From PALSA-1336 sp038203095 (lineage in GTDB: Bacteria; Patescibacteriota; Doudnabacteria; UBA920), in the NCBI GenBank assembly GCA_038203095.1, contig JBBREH010000007.1:1-46449 (forward strand): DNA of 46,449 nucleotides. The letters are read 5' to 3'. The translations under genes were made by a program, and so were the position numbers. Numbering within the stretch: position 1 is the first letter of the stretch; every line of letters begins with the position of its first letter. Below are positions 23,433 to 32,118 of the stretch, one piece after another. The notes beneath the pieces are model-generated. The model saw nothing but the letters and a program-made list of their open reading frames with translations. It searched no databases and was not told the origin of the DNA.

Positions 23433-24638
23433 ATGAAATTTTTATATACAGCCAGAAATCAAGCAGGAAGCACTCAATCGGGTGTGGTTTTGGCTTTGGA
23501 TGAAAGCAAGGCAGAAGGCTTGCTCAGACAAAACGGTTTGGTAATAATTTCCCTTGAAAGGCACGACGACGATTTTTTTACCAAAATTAATCCATTTGGG
23601 AAATCGGTAACCAGTAAAGACTTAGTTTTATTTTCCAGGCAGTTGGCCACTTTGATTTCCGCGCACGTGCCGATTATTCAGGCCTTAAGGATTCTCCAGG
23701 AGCAAATTACCGGCAAGTATCTCTTAACTATTATTAGCGATCTTATTACCGCTGTGGAAAACGGCGACAGCTTGTCCAGCGCTATGGCAAAGCACAACAA
23801 CGTTTTTGGCAACGTGTACGTAAGTTTAGTCATGTCCGGTGAAGTCTCCGGTTCTCTGGATAAATCGTTAGTTTATTTAGCAGACCAATTAGAAAAGGAT
23901 TATGAGTTAACAGGCAAAGTCAAAAGCGCCCTTACTTATCCAATTTTCGTTCTTGGTGCTTTGGTGGTTATTGGTTTATTAATGTTTAAATTTGTCCTAC
24001 CTAATTTAACCTCGGTGCTCAAGGAGCAGGGCGGGAACTTACCGCCCATATCAGTCGCGTTGATTGCGTTTACTGAGTTTTTCAATCAATTTTGGTGGAT
24101 TGTAATACTTATTTTAGTCGGACTGATTCTAGGCGTGAGGTATTATATTGGTACTGATAATGGTAAGCGTAATTTTGACCGACTAAAAATAAGTTTTCCT
24201 ATAATTGGCCAAATTGTTACTAAGATTTATCTAGCTAGATTTTCCAGAAACTTAGCGACTTTGGTGGTCGGGGGGATACCAATTATCAAAGCTTTGCAAA
24301 TTGTCAGCGAAATTATTAATAATACAATCTATCGGGAAATTATTATAGACGCCGTGGCTAAAATTCAGGCAGGGAAAAGCATTAGCGAAGGGCTGGCCGG
24401 ACACAAGGAGTTCCCGAGCATTGTGACGCAAATGGTCAAAGTCGGTGAGCAAACTGCCCAGCTCGACGACATTATGGCCAAGCTGGCAAACTTTTACGAA
24501 AAAGAGGTTGATAACAAAGTGGCAACATTAACTACTTTGCTTGAGCCAATCATTATGATAATTTTGGGCTTGGGCGTAGGCGTCTTAGTTGCGGGCATTT
24601 TAATGCCTATTTATAATTTGGCGAGCACGGCGGGGTAA
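23433..24638 (+). CDS. pilC: Type IV pilus platform protein PilC
   Basis: 401 residues with two tandem GspF domains. The first begins LVLFSRQLATLISAHVPIIQ and the second FSRNLATLVVGGIPIIKAL. Three membrane helices are visible (YPIFVLGALVVIGLLMFKFV; WWIVILILVGLILGVRYYI; the C-terminal IIMIILGLGVGVLVAGILMP). The N-terminal KFLYTARNQAGSTQSGVV is the usual GspF/PilC start. It is the inner-membrane base on which PilB and PilT act. Confidence 0.96.
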   Translation: MKFLYTARNQAGSTQSGVVLALDESKAEGLLRQNGLVIISLERHDDDFFTKINPFGKSVTSKDLVLFSRQLATLISAHVPIIQALRILQEQITGKYLLTIISDLITAVENGDSLSSAMAKHNNVFGNVYVSLVMSGEVSGSLDKSLVYLADQLEKDYELTGKVKSALTYPIFVLGALVVIGLLMFKFVLPNLTSVLKEQGGNLPPISVALIAFTEFFNQFWWIVILILVGLILGVRYYIGTDNGKRNFDRLKISFPIIGQIVTKIYLARFSRNLATLVVGGIPIIKALQIVSEIINNTIYREIIIDAVAKIQAGKSISEGLAGHKEFPSIVTQMVKVGEQTAQLDDIMAKLANFYEKEVDNKVATLTTLLEPIIMIILGLGVGVLVAGILMPIYNLASTAG

Positions 24639-24672
24639 AAAACGATTAACGATTAACTAACCAAGGAAAGTC

Positions 24673-24727
24673 AATTGTTAATTGTTAATTGTTAATTGTT
24701 AATTGTTAATTGTTAATTGTTAATTGT
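24673..24727. repeat. Heptanucleotide tandem repeat (AATTGTT), about 8 copies
   Basis: Nearly eight uninterrupted copies lie between pilC and the pilin promoter, about 25 bp upstream of the -35 region. GATTAAC-like units just before (24643-24660) may be degenerate copies. Confidence 0.9.
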
Positions 24728-24751
24728 CGAACTCTATGCGCATAACTTTTC

Positions 24752-24779
24752 TTGCCTTTAACCGGGAAACTGTTATAAT
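24752..24779 (+). promoter_or_regulatory. Extended -10 promoter of the operon pilin gene
   Basis: TGTTATAAT (hexamer 24774-24779) is a perfect extended -10 box; the -35 TTGCCT (24752-24757) is 16 bp upstream. Confidence 0.65.
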
Positions 24780-24790
24780 ATACTTAATTA

Positions 24791-24811
24791 AATTGAAATA
24801 GTATTTCAATT
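24791..24811. promoter_or_regulatory. Perfect palindrome in the pilin 5' UTR
   Basis: AATTGAAATA and TATTTCAATT are exact arms around one G, just downstream of the predicted transcript start. It parallels the palindrome at 231-255. Confidence 0.55.
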
Positions 24812-24825
24812 ATTCAGGATCGGGG

Positions 24826-25305
24826 GTGAAAAAATTGAGAAATAAAAATAAAGCTGGTTTTACATTAATTGAATTGTTGGTAGTTATTGCTATCATCGGT
24901 CTTTTGGCATCTGTGGTTTTATTAGCCCTAAACTCGGCTCGAGCCAAGTCCAGGGACGCCAAGAGGTTAGCCGACATTAGACAATTGGCTTCAGCCTTTG
25001 AATTGTACTTTAACGATGTCAACGGCTATCCAACTAAAACGACTCCTGCGGCTATCGGCGGAGCAACAATTGGTTACCCTCCTATCAATCCAACTTATAT
25101 TGGTTTGATTCCGTCTTCGCCTACCCCTCCGGACGGTACCTGTGGCTCCGACGCGTTAGGCACCAATGATTATTGGATGGCTGCTAATAGTACTGGAGCT
25201 TCGCAGTCCTTAACTTCGGCCTATGCCATTACTTTCTGTTTGGGGGCTCAGACTGGTGGCTACGGCTCTGGTCCTCACACCCTTACTCAAGCTGGTATTC
25301 AATAA
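24826..25305 (+). CDS. Type IV prepilin, probable major pilin
   Basis: About 159 residues. A basic leader ends in Gly, then FTLIELLVVIAIIGLLASVV with Glu5. Next come the ARAKSRDAKRLADIRQLASA helix and a short globular part with two Cys (CGSDALG; FCLGAQTG) that could form a disulphide. GTG 24826 begins the longest frame; TTG 24835 is attractive because GGGGGTGA (24822-24829) would then be a strong Shine-Dalgarno sequence five bases upstream, giving a leader MRNKNKAG. It follows pilC but has its own promoter, the usual arrangement for an abundant subunit. Confidence 0.92.
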   Translation: MKKLRNKNKAGFTLIELLVVIAIIGLLASVVLLALNSARAKSRDAKRLADIRQLASAFELYFNDVNGYPTKTTPAAIGGATIGYPPINPTYIGLIPSSPTPPDGTCGSDALGTNDYWMAANSTGASQSLTSAYAITFCLGAQTGGYGSGPHTLTQAGIQ

Positions 25306-25315
25306 GCAATTTACA

Positions 25316-25370
25316 ATATGATGCATAGGCATCCTGCTTGGCTAATCCCTGCAGGGTGCCTACCTCATAG
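25316..25370. repeat. Inverted repeat between pilin and the next gene
   Basis: TAGGCATCCTGC and GCAGGGTGCCTA pair over 12 bases with one G-T. No T-run follows, so it may limit read-through or protect the pilin mRNA 3' end. Confidence 0.5.
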
Positions 25371-25375
25371 GCAAT

Positions 25376-25759
25376 ATGACCATTAGCTTTTTAAAATTTA
25401 ACCGAAGTATAGTCGCAGTCATTATAGTGACTGCTCTTTTTGTATTCAGTCTGGTTTTAGGCCTATCCCAAGGTAAGGCGTTAGCCCAAGCATCCGCGGT
25501 TTACGGCGATGCTGTGGAATTTAAAAAAGGTCTGGGATATTTTTATAATGATCAAAATCGCTACCCCACAGAACAGGAGTTTTCCGACGTCAATATTTTA
25601 TTAACCTATTTTTCTCGCGTGCCCAGCAGTGTTTCTGCCAACTCGGTTTGCGCGCAAAATTTTGTTTACAAAAGGCTCACTCAAAATAACTACCAGCTAA
25701 ATTTTTGTCTACCAGCCAACCTTACCCCCTACCAAAAAGGCTGGAACTTAATGCAGTAG
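25376..25759 (+). CDS. Pilin-like secreted or membrane-anchored protein
   Basis: 127 residues: one N-terminal hydrophobic segment (SIVAVIIVTALFVFSLVLGL), then a small domain beginning GDAVEFKKGLGYFYNDQNRYPTEQEF, the same F-x-N-D-x-N-x-YP pattern seen in the pilins, and two Cys. There is no prepilin cleavage motif (no G|FTLIE), so it is either a pilin relative that lost processing or a periplasm-facing accessory protein; a signal peptidase site after ALAQA is possible. It directly follows the major pilin. Confidence 0.65.
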   Translation: MTISFLKFNRSIVAVIIVTALFVFSLVLGLSQGKALAQASAVYGDAVEFKKGLGYFYNDQNRYPTEQEFSDVNILLTYFSRVPSSVSANSVCAQNFVYKRLTQNNYQLNFCLPANLTPYQKGWNLMQ

Positions 25760-25875
25760 TGGGTATAATCAAGACATTGGATTTCGTTTGTAAGATTTTT
25801 AAAGTTGATATGATGGATAAAAGGATAAAATTAATTCGTCAGCCTAATTTTTAATTTGGCGAATAAAGAAACAAA

Positions 25876-26217
25876 ATGACTAAATTTCAAAAAATTTGGT
25901 TAGGAATATTTCTAGCTATGTTTATTGTGCCGGAGGTGTTGTGGAGCCCGGTGGGGAATGTAACTTATGGGCTATTTGCCAATAGAAGTCCTCATTTTTT
26001 TAGGGATAATTTTTTTATTACATCCTCTAATAGCAACCCCTTGATCTTTATATTGTTGATCCAATTTATAGGTTCTGTGTTAAGCATTGTAAGTCTAATA
26101 AAGAAAAAATCCAAGAATTATTTTGACATTACGATATTGCTTTTATTGGGCATTTTTTCATCATTAAATTTTTTGGTCTTATACCTTGTTTGGGCGACTA
26201 GACATATTGGTACTTAA
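25876..26217 (+). CDS. Small membrane protein, 113 residues
   Basis: Unrecognised. Three hydrophobic stretches: IWLGIFLAMFIVPEVLW (about 7-23), PLIFILLIQFIGSVLSIVSL (about 54-73) and ITILLLLGIFSSLNFLVLYL (about 84-103). The C-terminus is short and the polar loop between helices 1 and 2 is about 30 residues. It may have its own promoter (TATAAT near 25768). Unclear role within the pilus region. Confidence 0.55.
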   Translation: MTKFQKIWLGIFLAMFIVPEVLWSPVGNVTYGLFANRSPHFFRDNFFITSSNSNPLIFILLIQFIGSVLSIVSLIKKKSKNYFDITILLLLGIFSSLNFLVLYLVWATRHIGT

Positions 26218-26250
26218 AATAAAAGAGTATTTATACAAAATAAATTTATT

Positions 26251-29211
26251 ATGATCATGAAAAAAATTATTTTTAGTTTTTCCATTTTTTGTCTGATTAT
26301 GCCGGGCATAATCCATGCCGGAATTGTTATTGGACCACCGCCTGTCTGCCCTTCGGTCAATAAAGCCAGTGTAGATGGAAATACTTTTAATTTTAAATCG
26401 TATCAGTACGACAACGGTTATTTAGACATTAAATATCAATATAACCGGCCATCTGGTCCATACAATCCCGCTCCGGCAATGTTTCGTCTTGAAGCGTCAT
26501 TAAAGAATGGGGTTAATTGTAGCTATGCGGGCAGTGGGTCGTTATTAGGAGACTATTATCCGGATATCGCTTCCGGGGACTATTCTATACGCTTTCAAAA
26601 TAATAACGACTACGCTATTTTTAACGACACAAACAACCAGCCGGTGATTTGCGACGGGTGCTCCGGACATTTTACTGCCAATATACAGCCGCCCTATAAA
26701 GTTTCTTTTAGTTTTTACGCAAATGTTTCTATAGACTCAACTACCGTAGTAACCGATACTATGTTTCTTGATAATTTTAATATTTATAACACACAGCCAA
26801 AGAAGTCTCCGGTATTAATTATTCCGGGGCTACTTGGTACGGAATTAAAAAAAGATAACACTATTCTTTGGGCCTCGGTATTTAGAATGGTTGATCCGTT
26901 AAATTTAGACAGTTTTATGGATCCTTTGCAATTTAACAAAGATTTGACCCCTTCAGATCCGGGAGTTTATGCAAGCAAGATTATTGATAATCCAGACGGC
27001 CGTTATAATTATTCTGAAGGTTTAATTCTGGCATTACAAGATCAAGGTTATACCCAAGGTGCAAGTCCCGATGACAATTTATTTTTATTCCCATACGATT
27101 GGCGATACGGGATATCGGAGAGTATTACATCAACTACAAGCACAGAGGATTTGTTGAAGAAAAAAATTGACGATATTATTGCTCAAACAGGAGCAAGCAA
27201 GGTCGATGTAATAGCCCACAGCACCGGGGGCCTGCTTTTAAAAAAATATGTTCAGGATAATCCTAACGCTCATCATGTAGGAAAAGCCATAATGCTTGGC
27301 GTTCCGAATTTAGGAGCACCTCAAGCAATAAAAGTTTTACTTCAAGGTGACAATTTTGGTGTGCCGGGATTGGAAGATTTGGAAATGCAAAAGATTTCCA
27401 AGAATTTTCCCGTAACTTACGACCTGTCGCCAACCCAAAAGTATGTAGACATAAATGGTAGTTATATAAAAATAGTAACAGCAAGTGGTTTTAGTTCTAA
27501 TACCGTAAATTTAGATTTTGCCGCAACCGATAGTTTTTTAACCAATGACCATAATTTAAATGCACAGGCAGTAATTAAGTCAAACAGCTTGCATAATACG
27601 GATTTTGACAATTTTGACTTGCGTGAAGAAGGCGTGGATTTATATTCCATTGTTGGTTGCAAGTCCGGTACTATTGGCAAAATAACTGAATATAGAAATC
27701 AAGGACAGGTATTAACAAGTGTTGCGGGTTATTCAACAGATGATGTTTCGGGCGACGGCACTGTTCCAATGACCAGTGCCAACAGCATCGCCACAGACAA
27801 TGACCATAAATTTTATGCTATTAAGGCGGATCATGGCAGAATGCCAAGCGCTGACGGCATTCGCCAAGAAATTATTAATATTCTCACTGGCAGTGTTTTA
27901 GATACAGGCAGTAGTATTATTACGGAACAAACTTTAGTCAATGATCCCACAAAATGTAAATTAAAGGGGCATTGGTGGCAAATTTTTAGCCCTTTGTCTA
28001 TTCAAGTTATTGACCAGGATGGAAGAATCGCCGGTGTTGCCGTTGATGGCAGTGTTCAAAATAATATACCAGGTGCAGATTACGAAGTTATAGGTGAACA
28101 TAAATTTGTATTTGTTCCAACCGACGAAAATCAGACATATTCAGTCAGCTTAAAAGGGATGGGAACAGGCACATTTACCTTTAAAGACCAAAATATTGAC
28201 AATAATCAGGTAACCCAAACCCAAATTTTTAGCAATATCCCTGTTACAACATCACTAACGGGTACTGTAAACCTTGGTTCTGCAACAACCTTATCTTTAG
28301 ACACTAACGGTGACGGTACAACAGACCAAACCATTCAGCCCTCCGCCATTTTAAACCAAGATCAATCCCAAGACCTAGCCCCTCCCATTTCCACTTCCAC
28401 CCTCACCGGCATTATTGGTCAGCCGGGGTTTTATCGTAGTGATGTTAAGGTGAGTTTATCTGCTATAGATCCGGTTATTCCAGGACAGGAAAGCCAGACA
28501 TCGGGAGTTCTAAAAACCCAAGTCAGTGTTGACGGGGGAGAGTATGTGGCTTGTTTACCCCCTCCCTTGCCCTCCCCACAAGGGGGAGGGAATGGCTGCA
28601 AGCTAACCATAACCTCCGAAGGTCAACACATTATTAGCTTTTTCTCCACCGACAAAGCCGGTAACAACGAACAAGAGCAAACCATTAGCTTTACCATAGA
28701 CAAAACCCCACCTGAGTTTGTAATTCAGTATAATCCCTTAGTACAAGATTTAGATTTTACAGCTACCGACACAACCATAACTCAGCTTGCCACCACAACG
28801 CTGTCATCGAAAGGCTTTCCGGTCAGAAAGATAAAGCTTATAGACAATGATGACATTATTACCGCCACAGACCAAGCCGGTAATACAGCCCAAATCAAGC
28901 TTAAAGACAAAAGTCGCAAGAAGAACCTAAAAGCAGAGATTAAGTCCATAATTTACAACGACCAGCCAGCTGATATTAGCAAAAATAACCTGAGTTTTAA
29001 CTGGCAGTTAGACAAAAGTGGTAATCTTAAAGCTTTAGACCAGCAAGTTAGGTCAAGAAAAGACTTTAACCTTGAAGCCAGCTTTAAAAACAACCAAACC
29101 GTTGTTTCCGGCAAAGACCAAAGTGGTAAAATTAAAAAAACTTTAAACGGACTTGTGTTACTGAAAGTTACAACAGATAAAGGGGACTTGGAGTGGGGGT
29201 TGGGCTTATGA
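26251..29211 (+). CDS. Secreted LCAT-family alpha/beta hydrolase with Ig-like C-terminal part
   Basis: 986 residues. A signal peptide (KKIIFSFSIFCLIMPGIIHA) precedes a beta-rich N-terminal domain. The hydrolase begins PVLIIPGLLGTELKK (about 187-201), and PYDWRYGI is typical of the lecithin:cholesterol acyltransferase family. The nucleophile is Ser in VDVIAHSTGGLLLKKY (about 324), the acid is Asp in SGDGTVPMTS (about 500) and the base is His in KADHGRMPS (about 527). The C-terminal 400 residues contain Ig-like/bacterial-adhesin-type stretches (SVDGGEYVAC; FSTDKAGNNEQEQTISFTID, split for length). Residues about 768-781 are encoded by a palindromic insertion. The likely substrate is an ester lipid at the surface or of a host cell. 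The stop overlaps the next start by four bases. Confidence 0.8.
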   Translation: MIMKKIIFSFSIFCLIMPGIIHAGIVIGPPPVCPSVNKASVDGNTFNFKSYQYDNGYLDIKYQYNRPSGPYNPAPAMFRLEASLKNGVNCSYAGSGSLLGDYYPDIASGDYSIRFQNNNDYAIFNDTNNQPVICDGCSGHFTANIQPPYKVSFSFYANVSIDSTTVVTDTMFLDNFNIYNTQPKKSPVLIIPGLLGTELKKDNTILWASVFRMVDPLNLDSFMDPLQFNKDLTPSDPGVYASKIIDNPDGRYNYSEGLILALQDQGYTQGASPDDNLFLFPYDWRYGISESITSTTSTEDLLKKKIDDIIAQTGASKVDVIAHSTGGLLLKKYVQDNPNAHHVGKAIMLGVPNLGAPQAIKVLLQGDNFGVPGLEDLEMQKISKNFPVTYDLSPTQKYVDINGSYIKIVTASGFSSNTVNLDFAATDSFLTNDHNLNAQAVIKSNSLHNTDFDNFDLREEGVDLYSIVGCKSGTIGKITEYRNQGQVLTSVAGYSTDDVSGDGTVPMTSANSIATDNDHKFYAIKADHGRMPSADGIRQEIINILTGSVLDTGSSIITEQTLVNDPTKCKLKGHWWQIFSPLSIQVIDQDGRIAGVAVDGSVQNNIPGADYEVIGEHKFVFVPTDENQTYSVSLKGMGTGTFTFKDQNIDNNQVTQTQIFSNIPVTTSLTGTVNLGSATTLSLDTNGDGTTDQTIQPSAILNQDQSQDLAPPISTSTLTGIIGQPGFYRSDVKVSLSAIDPVIPGQESQTSGVLKTQVSVDGGEYVACLPPPLPSPQGGGNGCKLTITSEGQHIISFFSTDKAGNNEQEQTISFTIDKTPPEFVIQYNPLVQDLDFTATDTTITQLATTTLSSKGFPVRKIKLIDNDDIITATDQAGNTAQIKLKDKSRKKNLKAEIKSIIYNDQPADISKNNLSFNWQLDKSGNLKALDQQVRSRKDFNLEASFKNNQTVVSGKDQSGKIKKTLNGLVLLKVTTDKGDLEWGLGL
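28557..28591. repeat. Palindromic insertion inside the hydrolase gene
   Basis: CCCCCTCCCTTG and CAAGGGGGAGGG form near-complementary arms. In frame it encodes a Pro/Gly-rich loop (LPPPLPSPQGGGNGC) unlike its surroundings. Confidence 0.6.
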
Positions 29212-31220
29212 TTTCATTTTCCAAACTCCGTATGCCATACAGGGAAGATTCTTTGTTTGCCTGGCTTTTTTTAACGGCGTTATTTATTCCCTTGGCTTTT
29301 GATTTGTATAACTTTGAAGGCTTTGAAATAATAAAATTTGGCTTGGTGTTAATTTTTATTGGCGCCGGACTTTTCATTTTCTTTAAGCGTTATTGGAATT
29401 TAAAGGGCGCGGCAGTAATTAATTTGCGTCTTGATCGAAAATTATTTTGGGGTCTGGGGTTGTTTTTAGGCTGGGCATTTTTGGTTAGCATACTTGCTCT
29501 GGATAAAAATTACGCATTTTTCGGCTTTTACCCCAGAATGACAAACGGATTTTTATTTTTCACCGCTTGGGTTGGGTTGATCTTTCTGCTTTCTGCAATT
29601 AACAGCCGACAATTATGGAGTTTGCTAAAAATTTTATTTTTTTGCGCCTTTTTAATTGGGTTTTGGGGTTTACTTCAAAGCATTGGCATTGGCTATTATG
29701 GCGGTCTGACGTCCGATTTTTTTTCTCGCGCCGCTCCAAGTTTTTTAGGTAACCCCAACTTTTCATCAATGTTTGTCGCTTCGGTTTTACCGCTGGGGCT
29801 TTATTTTTTTCTACGCGCCAAGGCGCTGAAGATAAAAATTTATTATGGGGCGGCAATTTTTATCCAGCTTTGGTCGGTAATTATTTTTTCTAGCCGTGGA
29901 GCAATGGGAGCTTTGGTGCTCGGTTTGGGTGTTTGTTTGGCTATAGGCTTAATTATTAAAAGTAGAGACAGGTTAAATTTTAGTTTATTGGCCGGAGGCA
30001 GCTTGATTTTATTTTTGGTCTTGAGTTCCCTTTTTTTAAATTTCGCCAGGCCCGGGACGGTTGAGTCAACCATAAGTCTGAAAGACAGTAATATTCACGA
30101 AAGGCTGGGGGCTTGGGATTTAAGCATTGCCAGTATTGTTAATCGACCTCTGGTTGGTTATGGTTTGGGAAATTTTGAACTGGTTTTTGAAAAAAATCGG
30201 AATTTAACTTCGGTTAAAACGGGGTTTTTTGACGACCCACACAACTTGTTTATTTATTTTGCCGTTGGCGGCGGTTTGCCTTTTTTGTTGTTATTTTTAT
30301 TCTTATTATTTTACCCCGCCAGACAAGCATTTAGACATTTGCGAGGGGAGAATGAAGATCTGAATCTTCAAACCGTTGCGCTCTTAGGCAGTTTGGCGGC
30401 GTGGCTGGGGGCAGCTTTTTTTACCCCCGTTGCCATTCCCTGTTATATTTTGCTGGCCTTTTTAATTAGTGGATTTTTTTCCCAAAGTAGGGAATTTAAA
30501 ATTGCTCCTGCGCGAAGTTCTATTGTGTTTACTTCAATAGGCTTGCTAGTTTCCTGCCTGCTGGCAGTCTTTGGGGTAAGCTTTATTGCCGCTGAGCATT
30601 TGTTTAGCGCGTCTATAAATTCTTACAATAATCATAATTATGTCCAATCGCACCGCCTGGTTCAGATTGCCATAAAATTAAATCCGACTAATAATTTATA
30701 TTATCAATACTTGGCAGGTAGCGCGATACGAGCCAACTTGTCAAATGAGAGTGTTAACCGTGCAATTTTGGAATTTAGCCAATTTCATGTTGGACGAAGT
30801 TTTACTTATGTAGAACTGGCCAACATTTACTATTTGTTGCTTTACCAAAAACATGATTTTTCTTACAAACCAGTCATTTTAGAAAATTTACAAAAGGCCA
30901 TTGACTTAGATCCCTTTTCGGCCAATAATTACTATTCTTTAGCCCAATATGAATTTGTGTTTGGGGATTTTGATAACGCGGAAGTGGCTTTAAAAAAGGG
31001 CCTGGCGCTTTCGCCTAAAAATCTGGAAGGCATAATGTTTTTGGCCAAAATCTACCAGTATCAAAATAATCGAGAGCTATTAATTTTTTCACTTAAGCAG
31101 GCAGCGGAGGTTAGCCCTGATAATCATAATTTGTCCGAGCTTATAAAATTAGCTCAAACCGTGCCTGATATTCAGAACCTGCCTTTTAAAATTAACCTAA
31201 GCGTGGGAAATCTAAATTAA
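29208..31220 (+). CDS. O-antigen-ligase-type membrane protein with C-terminal TPR repeats
   Basis: About 670 residues. Ten or more membrane helices cover the first 460 residues. The Wzy_C/O-antigen ligase region includes SSRGAMGALVLGLGVCL and the large loop with RLGAWDLSIASIVNRPLVGY...DDPHNLFIYFAVGGG, where Arg and His residues are typical of catalysis. After the last helix come TPR-like repeats (for example ANNYYSLAQYEFVFGDFDNA then EVALKKGLALSP). PilO/PglL-type oligosaccharyltransferases share this fold and modify pilins, so its place just before pilD suggests pilin glycosylation. ATG 29208 overlaps the upstream TGA (ATGA), implying coupling; GTG 29193 would be longer. Confidence 0.75.
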   Translation: MISFSKLRMPYREDSLFAWLFLTALFIPLAFDLYNFEGFEIIKFGLVLIFIGAGLFIFFKRYWNLKGAAVINLRLDRKLFWGLGLFLGWAFLVSILALDKNYAFFGFYPRMTNGFLFFTAWVGLIFLLSAINSRQLWSLLKILFFCAFLIGFWGLLQSIGIGYYGGLTSDFFSRAAPSFLGNPNFSSMFVASVLPLGLYFFLRAKALKIKIYYGAAIFIQLWSVIIFSSRGAMGALVLGLGVCLAIGLIIKSRDRLNFSLLAGGSLILFLVLSSLFLNFARPGTVESTISLKDSNIHERLGAWDLSIASIVNRPLVGYGLGNFELVFEKNRNLTSVKTGFFDDPHNLFIYFAVGGGLPFLLLFLFLLFYPARQAFRHLRGENEDLNLQTVALLGSLAAWLGAAFFTPVAIPCYILLAFLISGFFSQSREFKIAPARSSIVFTSIGLLVSCLLAVFGVSFIAAEHLFSASINSYNNHNYVQSHRLVQIAIKLNPTNNLYYQYLAGSAIRANLSNESVNRAILEFSQFHVGRSFTYVELANIYYLLLYQKHDFSYKPVILENLQKAIDLDPFSANNYYSLAQYEFVFGDFDNAEVALKKGLALSPKNLEGIMFLAKIYQYQNNRELLIFSLKQAAEVSPDNHNLSELIKLAQTVPDIQNLPFKINLSVGNLN

Positions 31221-31221
31221 T

Positions 31222-32025
31222 ATGCCGCTATTATACAGCCTTTTCGCGTTTATTTTTGGTACAATAACCGGCAGTTTTTTAAACGTGGTAATTTTACGTC
31301 TGCCGGAAGGAAAAAGTTTAAACGGCCGCTCTATGTGCGCAGCGTGTTCGCATTATTTAGGAGTTTTTGATTTGTTTCCGGTTGCTAGCTATCTTTTGCT
31401 ACGCGGCCGTTGCCGCTACTGTAATGCAAAGTTTTCTTCGCGATATTTGGCTATTGAGCTTATTACCGGAGCCCTGTTTATGTTTTGCTATTTAAGCTTG
31501 ATGCCGGATACCGGGATTTCCATTTTACAGCTAATTAGTTGGTGGGTAATTATCGCGGTTTTAGTTGTGGTTTTTGTAGTTGATTTTGAACATTATATAA
31601 TTTTGGACCAGGTAATTCTAACCGGTAGCATTGCGGTCGTGGTATTAAATTTAATTTTTGACGTAGCGGCCAAATCGCCGGCATGGAATTTCCATAGCCA
31701 TCTGTTTTCAGGAATAATTGGCGCTGTATCTTTGGTCGTACCCTTTTTTTTAATATGGTATTTTTCCCAAGGAGCATGGCTGGGATTTGGCGATGTTAAG
31801 CTGGCGGTTTTTTTAGGCTTGGCTTTGGGCTGGCCAATGGTGCTTGTTTCCTTTATGGTTGCCGTGCTTTCCGGAGGAGTAATTTCCTCCATTTTGCTCT
31901 TAAATGGTAAAAAAGGTCTAAAAAGCCAAATTCCCTTTGGCACATTTCTATCTTTAGGCGCCGTTTTAGTTTTATTTTATGGGCAACAGGTGCTGGATTG
32001 GTATTTGGCGATTTTAGGTTTTTAA
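31222..32025 (+). CDS. pilD: Prepilin peptidase (type IV leader peptidase)
   Basis: 267 residues, A24 aspartic protease family. The N-terminal domain has the zinc-binding Cys pairs MCAACSHYL and RCRYCNAKF; the catalytic Asp residues are in VVDFEHYIILD and GFGDVKLAVFLGLALG. About eight membrane helices. It cleaves the leader of all prepilins in this window and N-methylates them. It starts one base after the upstream stop. Confidence 0.96.
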   Translation: MPLLYSLFAFIFGTITGSFLNVVILRLPEGKSLNGRSMCAACSHYLGVFDLFPVASYLLLRGRCRYCNAKFSSRYLAIELITGALFMFCYLSLMPDTGISILQLISWWVIIAVLVVVFVVDFEHYIILDQVILTGSIAVVVLNLIFDVAAKSPAWNFHSHLFSGIIGAVSLVVPFFLIWYFSQGAWLGFGDVKLAVFLGLALGWPMVLVSFMVAVLSGGVISSILLLNGKKGLKSQIPFGTFLSLGAVLVLFYGQQVLDWYLAILGF

Positions 32026-32034
32026 AGGTATAAT
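32005..32034 (+). promoter_or_regulatory. Possible promoter of the minor pseudopilin operon
   Basis: TATAAT (32029-32034) with TTGGCG 18 bp upstream (32005-32010), overlapping the 3' end of pilD. Confidence 0.5.
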
Positions 32035-32047
32035 ATAGGAAAGAAGG

Positions 32048-32118
32048 AATTAGGAAATTGATTGAAATAAAGGAGATTAGAATTTTATGTGGAGTCAATT
32101 TCTATTAATTTCCTAATT
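32048..32118. promoter_or_regulatory. Inverted repeat enclosing the ribosome binding site of the GspH-like gene
   Basis: AATTAGGAAATT (32048-32059) and AATTTCCTAATT (32107-32118) are perfect 12-bp arms. The loop holds AAAGGAGA (32069-32076) and the ATG/GTG at 32087-32091, so folding could present or hide the start site. Confidence 0.5.

Noticed and set aside
24673..24727. CRISPR-like array
   Set aside because: The 7-base unit is repeated without spacers, so it is a simple tandem repeat. No CRISPR array or cas gene was seen in the window.
29209..29211. Recoded UGA (as in Absconditabacteria/Gracilibacteria)
   Set aside because: TGA ends the LCAT-type gene and proB at natural family ends, and no in-frame TGA was found inside recognised genes, so the standard code applies.
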